The notes below the pieces were generated by a model, which was not told the origin of the DNA, did no database searches, and saw only the letters and a list, made by a program, of their open reading frames with translations. Position numbers and translations under genes: made by a program. A stretch of 64,000 bases of DNA from UBA7803 sp040219135 (GTDB lineage: Bacteria; Pseudomonadota; Gammaproteobacteria; Pseudomonadales; Azotimanducaceae), in NCBI GenBank assembly GCA_040219135.1, contig JAVJTA010000019.1:92190-156189 (forward strand). The letters are read 5' to 3'. Within the stretch, counting starts at the first letter, position 1, and each line of letters begins with the position of its first letter. Positions 54,540-63,336 of the stretch are shown here, piece after piece.

Positions 54540-56449
54540 CAGTCAGACTCCTTCGGACCCAGCACCACGAGCGCATTGCCGGGCATGTGATTGTTGAACC
54601 CGTAGCCCGCATTCACGTAGATGAGTCCCCGGGCGATGAGCACTCCGCCGCCGCTGAAAGCACCTCCGATGGCCGTGGCGCCGGACACCGTGGGGTACGG
54701 CCCGAGCATATTCCGCTGCCAGAGCAACTCGCCGGTATCCCTCGTGTAGATGCGCAGCCGACCGTCGAGAAATCCGGCAACGACGGCGCCGGGAATCGCC
54801 GCGATGGCCTGCGAAACGCCGGACGAGCAGCGCGGCAGGTCAGCGCAGACGTCGTCGGCCGCGGCGGACCAGAGGCGCTCGCCGGTGCGCGCGTTCAGCG
54901 CGTGCACTCCCGGAGCGGGCGATCGTCCGCTGTCGTAGCGCACCTCGTCACCGCCAAACGCCAGGTCGTTGATCGGCACGTAGACCGTCTCACCCTCTGC
55001 GGCAATGCCGAAGTGCACGCCGCCCTGCACGCCGCCGCGGCCGATGCGGGTCTTCCAGACGGTCTCGCCGGTCTCGGGATTCAGCCCGACGACGCCCCCG
55101 GATTTCTGGCCAGCCACCAGCATATCGGTCCCGTCTTCGAGGTCGATCAGAATCGGGTGCGAACCGAAATCGTAATCCGGCCCGTTTTCCTCCGGGCAGT
55201 TGGGGCCGCCGATGGCAGGAAAGCACGCGACGTTCCAGGCATCGCGGCTGGTCTGCTGCGCGACCCACAGCTTGCGCCCGGTCGCCAGGTCGAAGGCCAT
55301 GATCGCGTCCGAGTTGCCGTCGGCGGGAGACGAGTAGTTTTCGCCGGTCCCGACGTAGAGCCGCTGGCGGCGCTCGTCGATAGTGGGTGCCGACCAGATG
55401 GGCGCCCCGGATGGGGCCATGGTGGTGGTGCCCACCGAGGTCTTTGCCACCGGCTCCGCGGGGTCGTCGATGGTGTAGGCCTTCCAGACCGTCGTGCCGG
55501 TGCCGGCATCCACCGCCAGCACAGAGCCGCGAAACGTGCAGCACGCATAGCCCGGATCGGCAGCTGCGACCACTTCCAGCGAGGACACGGGGATGTACAG
55601 GCGCCCACGGAAGTAGGCAGGCGTGCCGGTCAGGGTCGCATCGCGGTGCTCGTCGGCTGCGATGCGCCAGCGCAGCTCGCCGGTTTTCGCCTCGACTGCG
55701 TAGACGTTGGCCAGCAGGTCACCGAAGAAGACGAGCGGCTCCACCTCGGCCTGGTCGGCGGTCCAGGGCGTGATGGTAATGCCCGTGCGGACTTCCGCCG
55801 CGGCACGGAACCGCCAGCGCAGGCAGCCGGTCTCGGCGCCCAGCGCCCAGACCGTGCCGTCCTGACTGCCCACATAGATGGTCCCGCCGCCGTAGACCGG
55901 CTGGGAGCGGGCTTGAATCGCGTTGGGATAGGCAAACGCCCACTTGACCTCGAGATCGGCGACGTTCGCCGCGCTCAGTCCGCCAGTCTCCACCGGCTGG
56001 AATCGGGTGTTGCGAACGTCCACGCCCCAGCCTCGCGACACGGGAACCAGGCTTGGGTCGAAAGCGTCCTCGGCAGCGCACGCGGGGGGCAGCGACGGTT
56101 CGGTCACATCGCTCAAACGGCGGCCGGTGACGTATTCGGCAATGGCCATGCGACCGCTCGGGTCAATGGCCGAGGCCTGCGCCCGCATCCGGCCGTCGGT
56201 CATCGCACGGAGCACGCTGTCGGGCGTCAGGCCGCGCAGCAGGACCCGGCTCGGCGCCTTGTAGAACGCCTCGTCGTGACACTGGGCACAGTGGGTCTGA
56301 TAGAGCGCCGCGCCGACGTCGCTGACCGGCTCCGCAGAAGCCATCGACGGATCCGCGGCTGCCGCCGCCTGCCCGCCGGCCGACAGCAGCATCGCCAGAA
56401 CGCTGCGCAGCAGCACGGGCCCTGGCAGGTGTGGAATTCCCTTACTCAT
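54539..56449 (-). CDS. Exported PQQ-type beta-propeller dehydrogenase with cytochrome c domain
   Basis: 636 residues. Signal peptide (VLLRSVLAMLLSAGGQAAAA), then a class I cytochrome c domain with CAQCH at 54-58 and axial Met in the following 70 residues. An eight-blade-type propeller comes after (VGSQDGTVWALGAETGCLRW; VNAGYGFNNHMPGNALV). The architecture is that of polyvinyl-alcohol-dehydrogenase-like or quinohaem alcohol dehydrogenases with an N-terminal haem domain. The vicinal cysteines in GYACCTF may form the disulfide typical of PQQ enzymes. Operon with the NTF2 and VOC genes. The alcohol substrate is unknown; a Met at 56503 is less likely. Confidence 0.85.
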   Translation of the reverse strand: MSKGIPHLPGPVLLRSVLAMLLSAGGQAAAAADPSMASAEPVSDVGAALYQTHCAQCHDEAFYKAPSRVLLRGLTPDSVLRAMTDGRMRAQASAIDPSGRMAIAEYVTGRRLSDVTEPSLPPACAAEDAFDPSLVPVSRGWGVDVRNTRFQPVETGGLSAANVADLEVKWAFAYPNAIQARSQPVYGGGTIYVGSQDGTVWALGAETGCLRWRFRAAAEVRTGITITPWTADQAEVEPLVFFGDLLANVYAVEAKTGELRWRIAADEHRDATLTGTPAYFRGRLYIPVSSLEVVAAADPGYACCTFRGSVLAVDAGTGTTVWKAYTIDDPAEPVAKTSVGTTTMAPSGAPIWSAPTIDERRQRLYVGTGENYSSPADGNSDAIMAFDLATGRKLWVAQQTSRDAWNVACFPAIGGPNCPEENGPDYDFGSHPILIDLEDGTDMLVAGQKSGGVVGLNPETGETVWKTRIGRGGVQGGVHFGIAAEGETVYVPINDLAFGGDEVRYDSGRSPAPGVHALNARTGERLWSAAADDVCADLPRCSSGVSQAIAAIPGAVVAGFLDGRLRIYTRDTGELLWQRNMLGPYPTVSGATAIGGAFSGGGVLIARGLIYVNAGYGFNNHMPGNALVVLGPKESD

Positions 56450-56463
56450 CCGCGCCACCCGCC

Positions 56464-57591
56464 TCAAGTCTCCGGCGGCATCTTGATCTCCAGAGGGGGA
56501 CATCCCTCCGGCTGCGGTTGCGGTTCACGCCTGGCAATCGGGCCGACCAGCTCCAGGAAGATCCCGTCGGGATCCAGCAGGTGGACGATGCCGCTCTCAT
56601 CCTCACCGGTGCCCGAACAGCACGGTGCCACTTCGGACAGGAAGGTCATTCCCCGTGCCTTCAGGATCGCGACGGCACGATCGAGATCCGGGACGATCAG
56701 CGCAATTCGATTGATGCCGATGTGGTTGATCGGTGGCGGGTACGCCGGTTCCGGGTCGAACGGCGCCAGCCACTGCACGAGCCGCAGCACATGCCTGTCT
56801 CCGCGCGCGATGGCGATGTCGGCGCCCCTGATGCGCAGCGGCACGTCGAGCCCGTAGGCCCGAGCTTCCTCAAGCGTGCCGGTTTCCGGGAGCGGTCTGG
56901 TCTCGGTGTACCCGAGCGACCGGTAGAACGCGAGTGACGTCTCGAAATCGCTGACGTTGACGCCGATGTAAGGCATGGCGATGAGATGCATGTCGGCGTC
57001 CGGATCGCCGTGGGGCGGCGCGGTTTCCATCAGCTTGTAGAGCACCCCGTCCGGATCGCGGAAGAACACGAAGCGGTTCCCCGGGATGCCGTAGGGCGCT
57101 GACAGGAACTCGACGCCCAGCGTCTCGAGATAGGCCACGTCGCTGGACAGATCCGTGGTCAGCAACGCCGCGTACGCCATGCCCAGATGGTTCGGCAGCC
57201 GGTAGGGCCGATCGTCGTTGAAGGGCGTCCGGAACTGAAGCAGGTCGATGTTGGCGCCGTTGACGCTCGACGGCAGCGAGATCACCTCGCCCTTGGCCAG
57301 CTCGTACTGACACAGATCGAACATGCCGAGAGCGCGCGCCATCTGATGGGTGTTGGTCAGCGGGAATCCACCCATGCCCTGCGTGTAGCCGAGCTTGCGG
57401 TAGAAGTCCCGCGCCCGATCAAAGTCCACGGTGTGGGTTGCGAAGTGAAAGCGCGCGGCAATGCCGATGTCGTCGTCATCGTCCAGGTCCACGGCGGGGG
57501 CCAGGTCCGCGAGCGACAGAGGCGGGTCCGCCGGCGCGGCGAAGCACAGCATCGGCGTCCACAGCAGGATCAGTAGGGCCGTCAGCTTCAT
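56464..57591 (-). CDS. Exported two-domain VOC (glyoxalase/dioxygenase-fold) protein
   Basis: 375 residues with a signal peptide (LTALLILLWTPMLCFAAP). Two vicinal-oxygen-chelate domains follow: residues about 40-190 (RFHFATHTVDFDRARDFYRK; VFFRDPDGVLYKLMET) and about 200-360 (MPYIGVNVSDFETSLAFYRS; VHLLDPDGIFLELVGP). VOC proteins are rarely exported. Metal ligands could be His, Glu and His residues in each half. It is first in a three-gene exported cluster (VOC, PQQ-type, NTF2) and may act on the same compound. Confidence 0.85.
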   Translation of the reverse strand: MKLTALLILLWTPMLCFAAPADPPLSLADLAPAVDLDDDDDIGIAARFHFATHTVDFDRARDFYRKLGYTQGMGGFPLTNTHQMARALGMFDLCQYELAKGEVISLPSSVNGANIDLLQFRTPFNDDRPYRLPNHLGMAYAALLTTDLSSDVAYLETLGVEFLSAPYGIPGNRFVFFRDPDGVLYKLMETAPPHGDPDADMHLIAMPYIGVNVSDFETSLAFYRSLGYTETRPLPETGTLEEARAYGLDVPLRIRGADIAIARGDRHVLRLVQWLAPFDPEPAYPPPINHIGINRIALIVPDLDRAVAILKARGMTFLSEVAPCCSGTGEDESGIVHLLDPDGIFLELVGPIARREPQPQPEGCPPLEIKMPPET

Positions 57592-58062
57592 GTCATCCCC
57601 TCTACGCTTTCGAGAAAACGGCGCCGTCGCGTCCGGACAGCTCCCGTCGAATCATCGACTGGTAGTTTGCGGGAGTTTCGTCGCGCCGCCACTAGCAGAT
57701 TTGTGACTCTTGCAGGAAATCCTCGCGAGACGGCGGCAACGGCCGAACCGGGTTTTACGCGGGTTTTACCGGAGCGCTGACTGCTCGTTGAGCAGTTGCT
57801 ATAGGCTGTGCACGGGTCGCCGAATCGGGCGAAGAGGAATCCGGGGAGCGGATTGGCAACTGGGTATATGGGAATGACCCGAGGCAGGAAAGGAGAGAGA
57901 GGGATTATTGCCAGAGAGGGATTATTGCCAGAGAGGGATTGATTCGGGGCCGGGGACGGCCCCTCACCCCTTCGGGGCGCCGCCGCTATGCGGCAACGTC
58001 CAAACCCGCTCTGCGGGTTTGTCGAACCGCAGGGCCCTGCATCGCCAGCTCTGTCCGCCAAC
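57592..58062. other. Intergenic region with hairpins and tRNA-related direct repeats
   Basis: About 470 bases with no credible gene. It contains a hairpin ACTGCTC-GTT-GAGCAGT (57781-57797) and a three-copy 17-base tandem repeat AGAGAGGGATTATTGCC (about 57896-57941). Three successive stem-loops follow: CCCC-TTC-GGGG (57967-57977), GCCGC-TAT-GCGGC (57982-57994) and AAACCCGC-TCT-GCGGGTTT (58002-58020). The first copy of the tandem repeat begins with 15 bases identical to the 3' part of the tRNA-Ser gene as read on the plus strand. Confidence 0.7.
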
Positions 58063-58085
58063 AAAAAAGGGGCCCGTTGGGCCCC
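58063..58085 (-). terminator. Rho-independent terminator of tRNA-Ser
   Basis: Minus-strand GGGGCCC-AAC-GGGCCCC followed by six T residues. It begins 8 bases after the CCA end of the tRNA and is the clearest intrinsic terminator in the window. Confidence 0.92.
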
Positions 58086-58093
58086 ATACTTGT

Positions 58094-58184
58094 TGGCGGA
58101 GAGAGAGGGATTCGAACCCTCGATGGGCTATTAACCCATACTCCCTTAGCAGGGGAGCGCCTTCAGCCACTCGGCCATCTCTCC
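58094..58184 (-). tRNA. tRNA-Ser(GCT)
   Basis: 91 bases including an encoded CCA end. On the minus strand it starts GGAGAGATGGCCGAG; the anticodon stem CTCCC/GGGAG holds loop CTGCTAA with anticodon GCT (58148-58150). A long variable arm follows (TATGGGTTAATAGCCCAT), typical of serine tRNA, then the T-arm GAGGGTTCGAATCCCTC. A TACAAT -10-like hexamer lies at 58194-58199 on the minus strand. Reads codons AGC and AGU. In pseudomonads and relatives csrA lies between lysC and this tRNA; here mscL takes that place. Confidence 0.97.
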
Positions 58185-58332
58185 GAAGTCCCGCATTGTA
58201 CCCACGTCCCCGGTCCGGGGCCAGAAACTACGCGGGCAGCGTACGGGGTGCGTTGGCTGACGCCAAGGTCCATGCAATCATCAACTTACGGCAGGCGGTA
58301 GCGCCGTAGCCATCCATAAGGAGAACAGAAAC

Positions 58333-58749
58333 GTGCTAAAGGAATTTCGTGATTTTGCCATGCGGGGCAACGTGGTCGACCTGGCGGTCGGCTTCATTCT
58401 GGGGGGTGCTTTCTCGACCATCGTGAAATCCCTGGTCAACGACATCCTCATGCCGCCCCTGGGCCTGGTGCTGGGCGGGGTGGACTTCCAGAACCTGTTC
58501 GTCAGTCTTGGCGGCGGGGACTACGCGTCTCTGGCCGAGGCCCAGGCTGCCGGCGCCGCAACCATCAACTACGGCCTGTTCATCAACAACGTCATCGCCT
58601 TCCTGATACTGGCCCTGGCGCTGTTCTTTGTGATCAAAGGCATGAATTCGGTCAAGAAGCAGAAGGAAGAGGCGCCGGCCGAGCCGCCGCCGAAGCCGCG
58701 TCAGGAGGAACTGCTGGAGGAGATCCGCGACGCGCTGAAGGCGTCCTGA
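58333..58749 (+). CDS. mscL: Large-conductance mechanosensitive channel
   Basis: 138 residues, GTG start with AAGGAG upstream. The N-terminal helix and TM1 are typical (LKEFRDFAMRGNVVDLAVGF and ILGGAFSTIVKSLVNDILMPP), TM2 is NNVIAFLILALALFFVIKGM, and the charged cytoplasmic bundle is at the C-terminus. Opens under membrane tension to release solutes during osmotic downshock. Convergent with lysC (12 bases) and divergent from tRNA-Ser. Confidence 0.97.
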   Translation: MLKEFRDFAMRGNVVDLAVGFILGGAFSTIVKSLVNDILMPPLGLVLGGVDFQNLFVSLGGGDYASLAEAQAAGAATINYGLFINNVIAFLILALALFFVIKGMNSVKKQKEEAPAEPPPKPRQEELLEEIRDALKAS

Positions 58750-58761
58750 CCCCTCGCCGCC

Positions 58762-59997
58762 TCAATCCTGGGCGATGGCCCTGACATCGCCCAGCTCGAA
58801 CTCGTCGTGAATGCAACGCACGGCGAGTTCCAGATAGCGTTCCGCCACCACCACCGAGATCTTGATCTCCGACGTCGAGATCATCTGGATATTGATGTTC
58901 TCCGCCGCCAGCGCGTCGAACATGCGCGTCGCGACGCCGGCATGGGAACGCATCCCCACCCCGACCACCGAGACCTTGGCGATGCGGTTGTCGCCGGACA
59001 GAGAGCGCGCACCGATCTCCTGTTGCAGCGGCCGCAGCAGTTCGAGGGCGCGTTCGTAATCGTCGCGCTTCACCGTGAAGGTGAAATCGGTGAGTCCGTC
59101 GGCACCCGTGTTCTGCACGATCATGTCCACCTCGATGGGCGCGCGCCCCACCGGGCCGAGAATGCGCGACGCGATGCCGGGGATGTCCGGCACTCCGGAT
59201 ATGGTGATCTTGGCCTCGTCCCGGGAATAGGCGATGCCTGACACGATGGGCTGTTCCATCTCGCTGCTCTCCGTGGTGATCAGGGTGCCCGGCCCTTCTT
59301 CGAACGAGGACAGCACCCGCAGAGGAATCTGAAACTTGCCGGCGAACTCCACCGAGCGCGGATGCAGCACCTTGGAACCGAGACTGGCGAGTTCCAGCAT
59401 CTCCTCGAAGGTCACCTGATCCATGCGCCGGGCGTTCTCGACGATCCGCGGGTCAGCGGTGTAGACGCCGTCCACGTCGGTACAGATCTCGCATTCGTAC
59501 GCCTTCAGCGCCGCGGCGATCGCCACGGCCGTCGTGTCGGAACCGCCCCGCCCCAGCGTGGTGAGATTGCCGTCACCGTCCACCCCCTGAAATCCGGCCA
59601 CCACCGGAACGATGCCTGCGGCCAGGTCTCGCTCCAGACGTTCGGTGTCGATGCCGCTGATGCGCGCCCGGCCGAAGCTCGAGTCGGTGTGAATCGCTAC
59701 CTGATCGGCCAGATAGGACTTGCCTGGCTGGCCGCGGTCCGACAACGCCATGGCCAGCAGGGCGATGGTGACCTGCTCGCCGGCGGCCGTGAGCACGTCC
59801 ATCTCCCGGGCCAGGGGCCGCGCCGAAACGTTGCGGCCGAGTTCCACCAGACGGTTGGTCTCCCCGCTCATGGCCGAGACCACCACCACCACCTGATGGC
59901 CGCGTTCACGATAGCCGATCACCCGCGCCGCGACCGCATGGATGCGCTCCACGCTGCCGACACTGGTACCACCGTATTTCTGCACGATGAGCGCCAT
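58762..59997 (-). CDS. lysC: Aspartate kinase
   Basis: 411 residues from the ATG at 59997 (MALIVQKYGGTSVGSVERIH). Kinase signature KYGGTSVG and GRGGSDTTAVAIAAAL; C-terminal tandem ACT domains (ITISGVPDIPGIASRIL; VSVVGVGMRSHAGVATRMF) for lysine/threonine feedback. First step of the lysine, threonine and methionine pathway. Monofunctional (no homoserine dehydrogenase domain). The frame extends to 60078 over the end of alaS and is not used. Follows alaS by 7 bases, as in Pseudomonas. Confidence 0.96.
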   Translation of the reverse strand: MALIVQKYGGTSVGSVERIHAVAARVIGYRERGHQVVVVVSAMSGETNRLVELGRNVSARPLAREMDVLTAAGEQVTIALLAMALSDRGQPGKSYLADQVAIHTDSSFGRARISGIDTERLERDLAAGIVPVVAGFQGVDGDGNLTTLGRGGSDTTAVAIAAALKAYECEICTDVDGVYTADPRIVENARRMDQVTFEEMLELASLGSKVLHPRSVEFAGKFQIPLRVLSSFEEGPGTLITTESSEMEQPIVSGIAYSRDEAKITISGVPDIPGIASRILGPVGRAPIEVDMIVQNTGADGLTDFTFTVKRDDYERALELLRPLQQEIGARSLSGDNRIAKVSVVGVGMRSHAGVATRMFDALAAENINIQMISTSEIKISVVVAERYLELAVRCIHDEFELGDVRAIAQD

Positions 59998-60004
59998 GGA
60001 CGGT

Positions 60005-62614
60005 TCAGCCCACGCGCTCGGCGACCCAGCCCTGCACCTTGGCAAGCGCCGGGCCGAGCGCATCCGGATTGTCGCCACCGCCGGCGCGGGCCATGTCCGG
60101 ACGGCCCCCGCCCTTCGCGCCGACGTCGGGGCCGACCAGCGAGATCAGCTCCGGAGCCGCCATGCGGTCGGTGAGATCCTTGCTCACCCCGGCGATCAGA
60201 TTGACCCGGCCGTCGGAGACGTTGCCGAGCACGATCACCGCCGAGCCGAGCTTCGACTTCAGCATGTCGAGCGTCTGCAGCAGCGACTTCGGATCGCCTT
60301 CCACGGGCGCCGCCAGCACCTTCACACCGCCAACGTCCACGGCGAGACCGGCAAGATCCGTGCCCTGGGACGACGCCAGCTGTTGCTGCAGGCGCTCGAC
60401 CTCTCTGACGAGCCGGCGGTTTTCCTCGACGACGGCGGCGACCCGGTCGGCCACCTCACCACGCGATGCTCGGACGAGCGCACCGACGGACTCGACGATC
60501 CGGTCGGTGGCGTCGATCCAGGCCAACGCCCCGGGGCCGGTGACCGCTTCGATTCGCCGAACACCGGCTGCGACCCCTGCCTCACCGACGATCCGGAACA
60601 CGCCGATGTCGCCGGTTCGGGTGACGTGGGTGCCACCGCAGAGTTCGATGGAGAAGCCGCCGCCCATGCTCAGCACGCGCACCTCGTCGCCGTACTTCTC
60701 TCCGAACAGCGCCATGGCGCCGCGCTTGATGGCGTCGTCGTAGGAGAGATGCTCGATGCCGACCGGGCTGTTGGCCTGAATCTGCTCGTTGACCCGGGCT
60801 TGCACCGCGGCGATCTCCGCGTCGGTCATCGGCTGCGGATGGGAGAAATCGAAGCGCAGCCGGTCCGGCGCGACCAGCGAACCCTTCTGCTGCACGTGGC
60901 TGCCGAGCACGCCGCGCAACGCGGCGTGCATCAGGTGCGTGGCCGAATGGTTGAGCATGATGCGGCGACGGCGCTCGGTGTCGACGCTGGCGTGCAACGG
61001 GCTGCCGCTGGCGATCGAACCGGATTCCACCACACCGATGTGCAGATGCTGATCGCCGCTGGCCTGGGTGTCGTCCACGCGGAAGCGCACGGCGTCACCG
61101 GCGAGCAGGCCGCTGTCGCCGACCTGACCGCCGGATTCGGCGTAGAACGGTGTGCGATCGAGCACCACCACGCCCCGCTCGCCGATCTCGAGCACCGCTA
61201 CCGGCTTGCCGTCGGCATCGAACAGATCACAAACCGTTGCGGATTCTTCGAGCCCATCGTAACCGAGAAACTCGACGCGGCCGGAGGTATGCACCCGCTG
61301 GCCGAGGGTCGCGGAAAACTGTGCGGCCGCGCGACCGCGCTGGCGCTGGGCTTCCATGGCCCGTTCGAAGCCGGCCATGTCCAGGGACAGGTTGCGCTCC
61401 CGGGCGACATCGGCGGTGAGGTCCGTGGGAAAGCCGTAGGTGTCGTAGAGTTGGAACACCACGTCTCCGGGGATCACGTCGGAACCGAGATCGGCGATGG
61501 TGCGCTCGAGCAGTTCCATGCCCTGGGCCAGAGTCTCGGCGAATCGCTGCTCCTCGCGCAGCAGGGCCGCTTCCACGTCGGCCGCGCGCTCACGGAGGAT
61601 CGGATAGGCATCGCCCATCTCGGCGACCAGCGGTGCCACCAGCTTGTGGAAGAACGGCTCGCGGACGTCGAGCATGTGCCCATGGCGCAGGGCGCGGCGG
61701 ATGATCCGGCGCAGCACGTAACTGCGATCCTCGTTGCCGGGCATGACGCCATCGGCGATGAGGAACGCGCTGGACCGGATGTGGTCGGCAATGACGCGCA
61801 CCGACGCGTTCTCGAACTGCGCATCGGCCCCCTCGATGCCGGCCAGCTTGCCGACGGCGGCCAGCAGGTTGCGGAACAGGTCGATCTGATAGTTGGATTG
61901 CACGCCCTGGAGAATGGCCGTGATCCGCTCCAGGCCCATGCCGGTATCCACGCCCGGCTGGGGCAGCGGCGTCAACTCGCCGTCAGGCTGGCGGTCGAAC
62001 TGCGGAAACACCAGGTTCCAGAACTCGATGTAGCGATCGCCGTCTTCGTCCGCCGACCCTGGAGGCCCGCCGGCCACTTCCGGGCCATGGTCGTAGAAGA
62101 TCTCCGTGCACGGTCCGCACGGGCCGGTGTCGCCCATGGCCCAGAAATTCTCTTCCAGGTCGATGACCCGACCGCGGGGAACACCGATCTCGTCTTCCCA
62201 GTAACGGCGCGACTCGGCGTCGCTGGGATGCACCGTAACCCAGAGCCGGTCCCTCGGCAGCGCCAGCACCTCGGTGATGAACTCCCAGGCCCAGCGGATG
62301 GTGTCTTCCTTGAAGTAATCGCCGAAGCTGAAATTGCCGAGCATCTCGAAGAACGTGTGGTGACGCGCGGTGTAACCGACGTTTTCCAGATCGTTGTGTT
62401 TGCCACCGGCCCGCACGCAGCGCTGGGCGCTGGCCGCGCGCTTGAACCCCGGATCCTCCCGCCCCAGCAGGGCATCCTTGAACTGATTCATCCGCGCGTT
62501 GGTGAACAGCAGGGTGGGGTCGTTGTGCGGCACCAGCGGGCTCGAGGGCACCACCCGGTGTCCCCGGTCTTCGAAAAACTTCAGGTAAGCCGCACGGACG
62601 TCAGCGGTTTTCAT
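60005..62614 (-). CDS. alaS: Alanine--tRNA ligase
   Basis: 869 residues. Class II core near the N-terminus (YLKFFEDRGHRVVPSSPLVP), editing-domain zinc motif NHSATHLMH with CGGTH, and the C-terminal DHHA1/C-Ala domain (GGRPDMARAGG). Charges tRNA-Ala and clears Ser/Gly-tRNA-Ala. Full length. Lies between recX and lysC in the usual gammaproteobacterial order. Confidence 0.97.
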   Translation of the reverse strand: MKTADVRAAYLKFFEDRGHRVVPSSPLVPHNDPTLLFTNARMNQFKDALLGREDPGFKRAASAQRCVRAGGKHNDLENVGYTARHHTFFEMLGNFSFGDYFKEDTIRWAWEFITEVLALPRDRLWVTVHPSDAESRRYWEDEIGVPRGRVIDLEENFWAMGDTGPCGPCTEIFYDHGPEVAGGPPGSADEDGDRYIEFWNLVFPQFDRQPDGELTPLPQPGVDTGMGLERITAILQGVQSNYQIDLFRNLLAAVGKLAGIEGADAQFENASVRVIADHIRSSAFLIADGVMPGNEDRSYVLRRIIRRALRHGHMLDVREPFFHKLVAPLVAEMGDAYPILRERAADVEAALLREEQRFAETLAQGMELLERTIADLGSDVIPGDVVFQLYDTYGFPTDLTADVARERNLSLDMAGFERAMEAQRQRGRAAAQFSATLGQRVHTSGRVEFLGYDGLEESATVCDLFDADGKPVAVLEIGERGVVVLDRTPFYAESGGQVGDSGLLAGDAVRFRVDDTQASGDQHLHIGVVESGSIASGSPLHASVDTERRRRIMLNHSATHLMHAALRGVLGSHVQQKGSLVAPDRLRFDFSHPQPMTDAEIAAVQARVNEQIQANSPVGIEHLSYDDAIKRGAMALFGEKYGDEVRVLSMGGGFSIELCGGTHVTRTGDIGVFRIVGEAGVAAGVRRIEAVTGPGALAWIDATDRIVESVGALVRASRGEVADRVAAVVEENRRLVREVERLQQQLASSQGTDLAGLAVDVGGVKVLAAPVEGDPKSLLQTLDMLKSKLGSAVIVLGNVSDGRVNLIAGVSKDLTDRMAAPELISLVGPDVGAKGGGRPDMARAGGGDNPDALGPALAKVQGWVAERVG

Positions 62615-62711
62615 TGTGCGATCAGCGAGTTAGAAACGGCCGCCAAGTATATAGAAAGGTTGGCGCCATGCCAGACGCCGCGCCCGCAGGAGCCATCGGC
62701 TGCCTGTCGGA

Positions 62712-63320
62712 TCAGCTCGAGGCGCTGCCGAGCAGCCGGTAGATCAGGTCGGACGGGAAGCCGCGCCGGGCCAGGAACCGCGCCTGCCGATTCCAGTCGT
62801 CCCGGTCGGCCGGTCCTGCGTCACTGAACTTGCGGCGCCGCGCGGTGGCCGCGAGATCGAGCCAGTAGTCGGCGGGCTGGGTGAGCACCTCGTCCGCCAG
62901 GTCGTCATCGATGCCGCGCTGGCCGAGTTCCTGGCGGATGCGGATAGGACCGTGGCCCCGGCCGATACGGCTGTGCGCGAACGCTTCCGCGAAACGCTCG
63001 TCCGACTGCAGGCCGCGGCCGCGCAGATCGTCCACCACCAGACCGACGGTGGCCGCGTCGACGCCCTTGCTGCGCAGCTTGGTCAGCAGTTCGCGCCGCG
63101 AGTGTTCGCGCTGGCCGAGCAGCCGCAGCGCCCGGTCGAAGGCAGCCCGGTACAGCCGGTCCTCTTCACCGAGCCGGTCTTCTTTTTCTTCGAGCCGGTC
63201 CTCTTTTTCTTCGAGCCGGTCCTCTTTGCCGAGCCGATCGGCTAGCCGAGCTTCGCCCGGCAGGTCGTCGCCGTGCGCACCGGGTTCGTCGTGGTTCCGT
63301 GCATGCATCGCGTCGGTCAC
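62712..63320 (-). CDS. recX: Regulatory protein RecX with charged repeat extension
   Basis: 202 residues from a GTG at 63320 (ATG at 63308 is an alternative). The C-terminal 145 residues are RecX (YRAAFDRALRLLGQREHSRR; FAEAFAHSRIGRGHGPIRIR; YRLLG end) with the three-helix repeats that bind RecA filaments. The N-terminal 55 residues are an unusual extension with three to four KEDRLEE repeats encoded by a 21-base tandem repeat at about 63172-63236. Follows recA by 16 bases. Confidence 0.9.
   Translation of the reverse strand: MTDAMHARNHDEPGAHGDDLPGEARLADRLGKEDRLEEKEDRLEEKEDRLGEEDRLYRAAFDRALRLLGQREHSRRELLTKLRSKGVDAATVGLVVDDLRGRGLQSDERFAEAFAHSRIGRGHGPIRIRQELGQRGIDDDLADEVLTQPADYWLDLAATARRRKFSDAGPADRDDWNRQARFLARRGFPSDLIYRLLGSASS
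63172..63236. repeat. 21-base tandem repeat within recX
   Basis: About three copies of a unit containing GAGCCGGTC(C/T)TC(T/C)TTTTTCTTC (plus-strand reading), coding KEDRLEE repeats near the RecX N-terminus. Because the unit is 21 bases, copy-number change keeps the frame. Confidence 0.75.
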
Positions 63321-63336
63321 CGCGCCGGCAACTCGC

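Noticed and set aside
57939..58301. Small frames overlapping tRNA-Ser on both strands
   Set aside because: They read through the tRNA and its terminator, a classic source of false protein calls.
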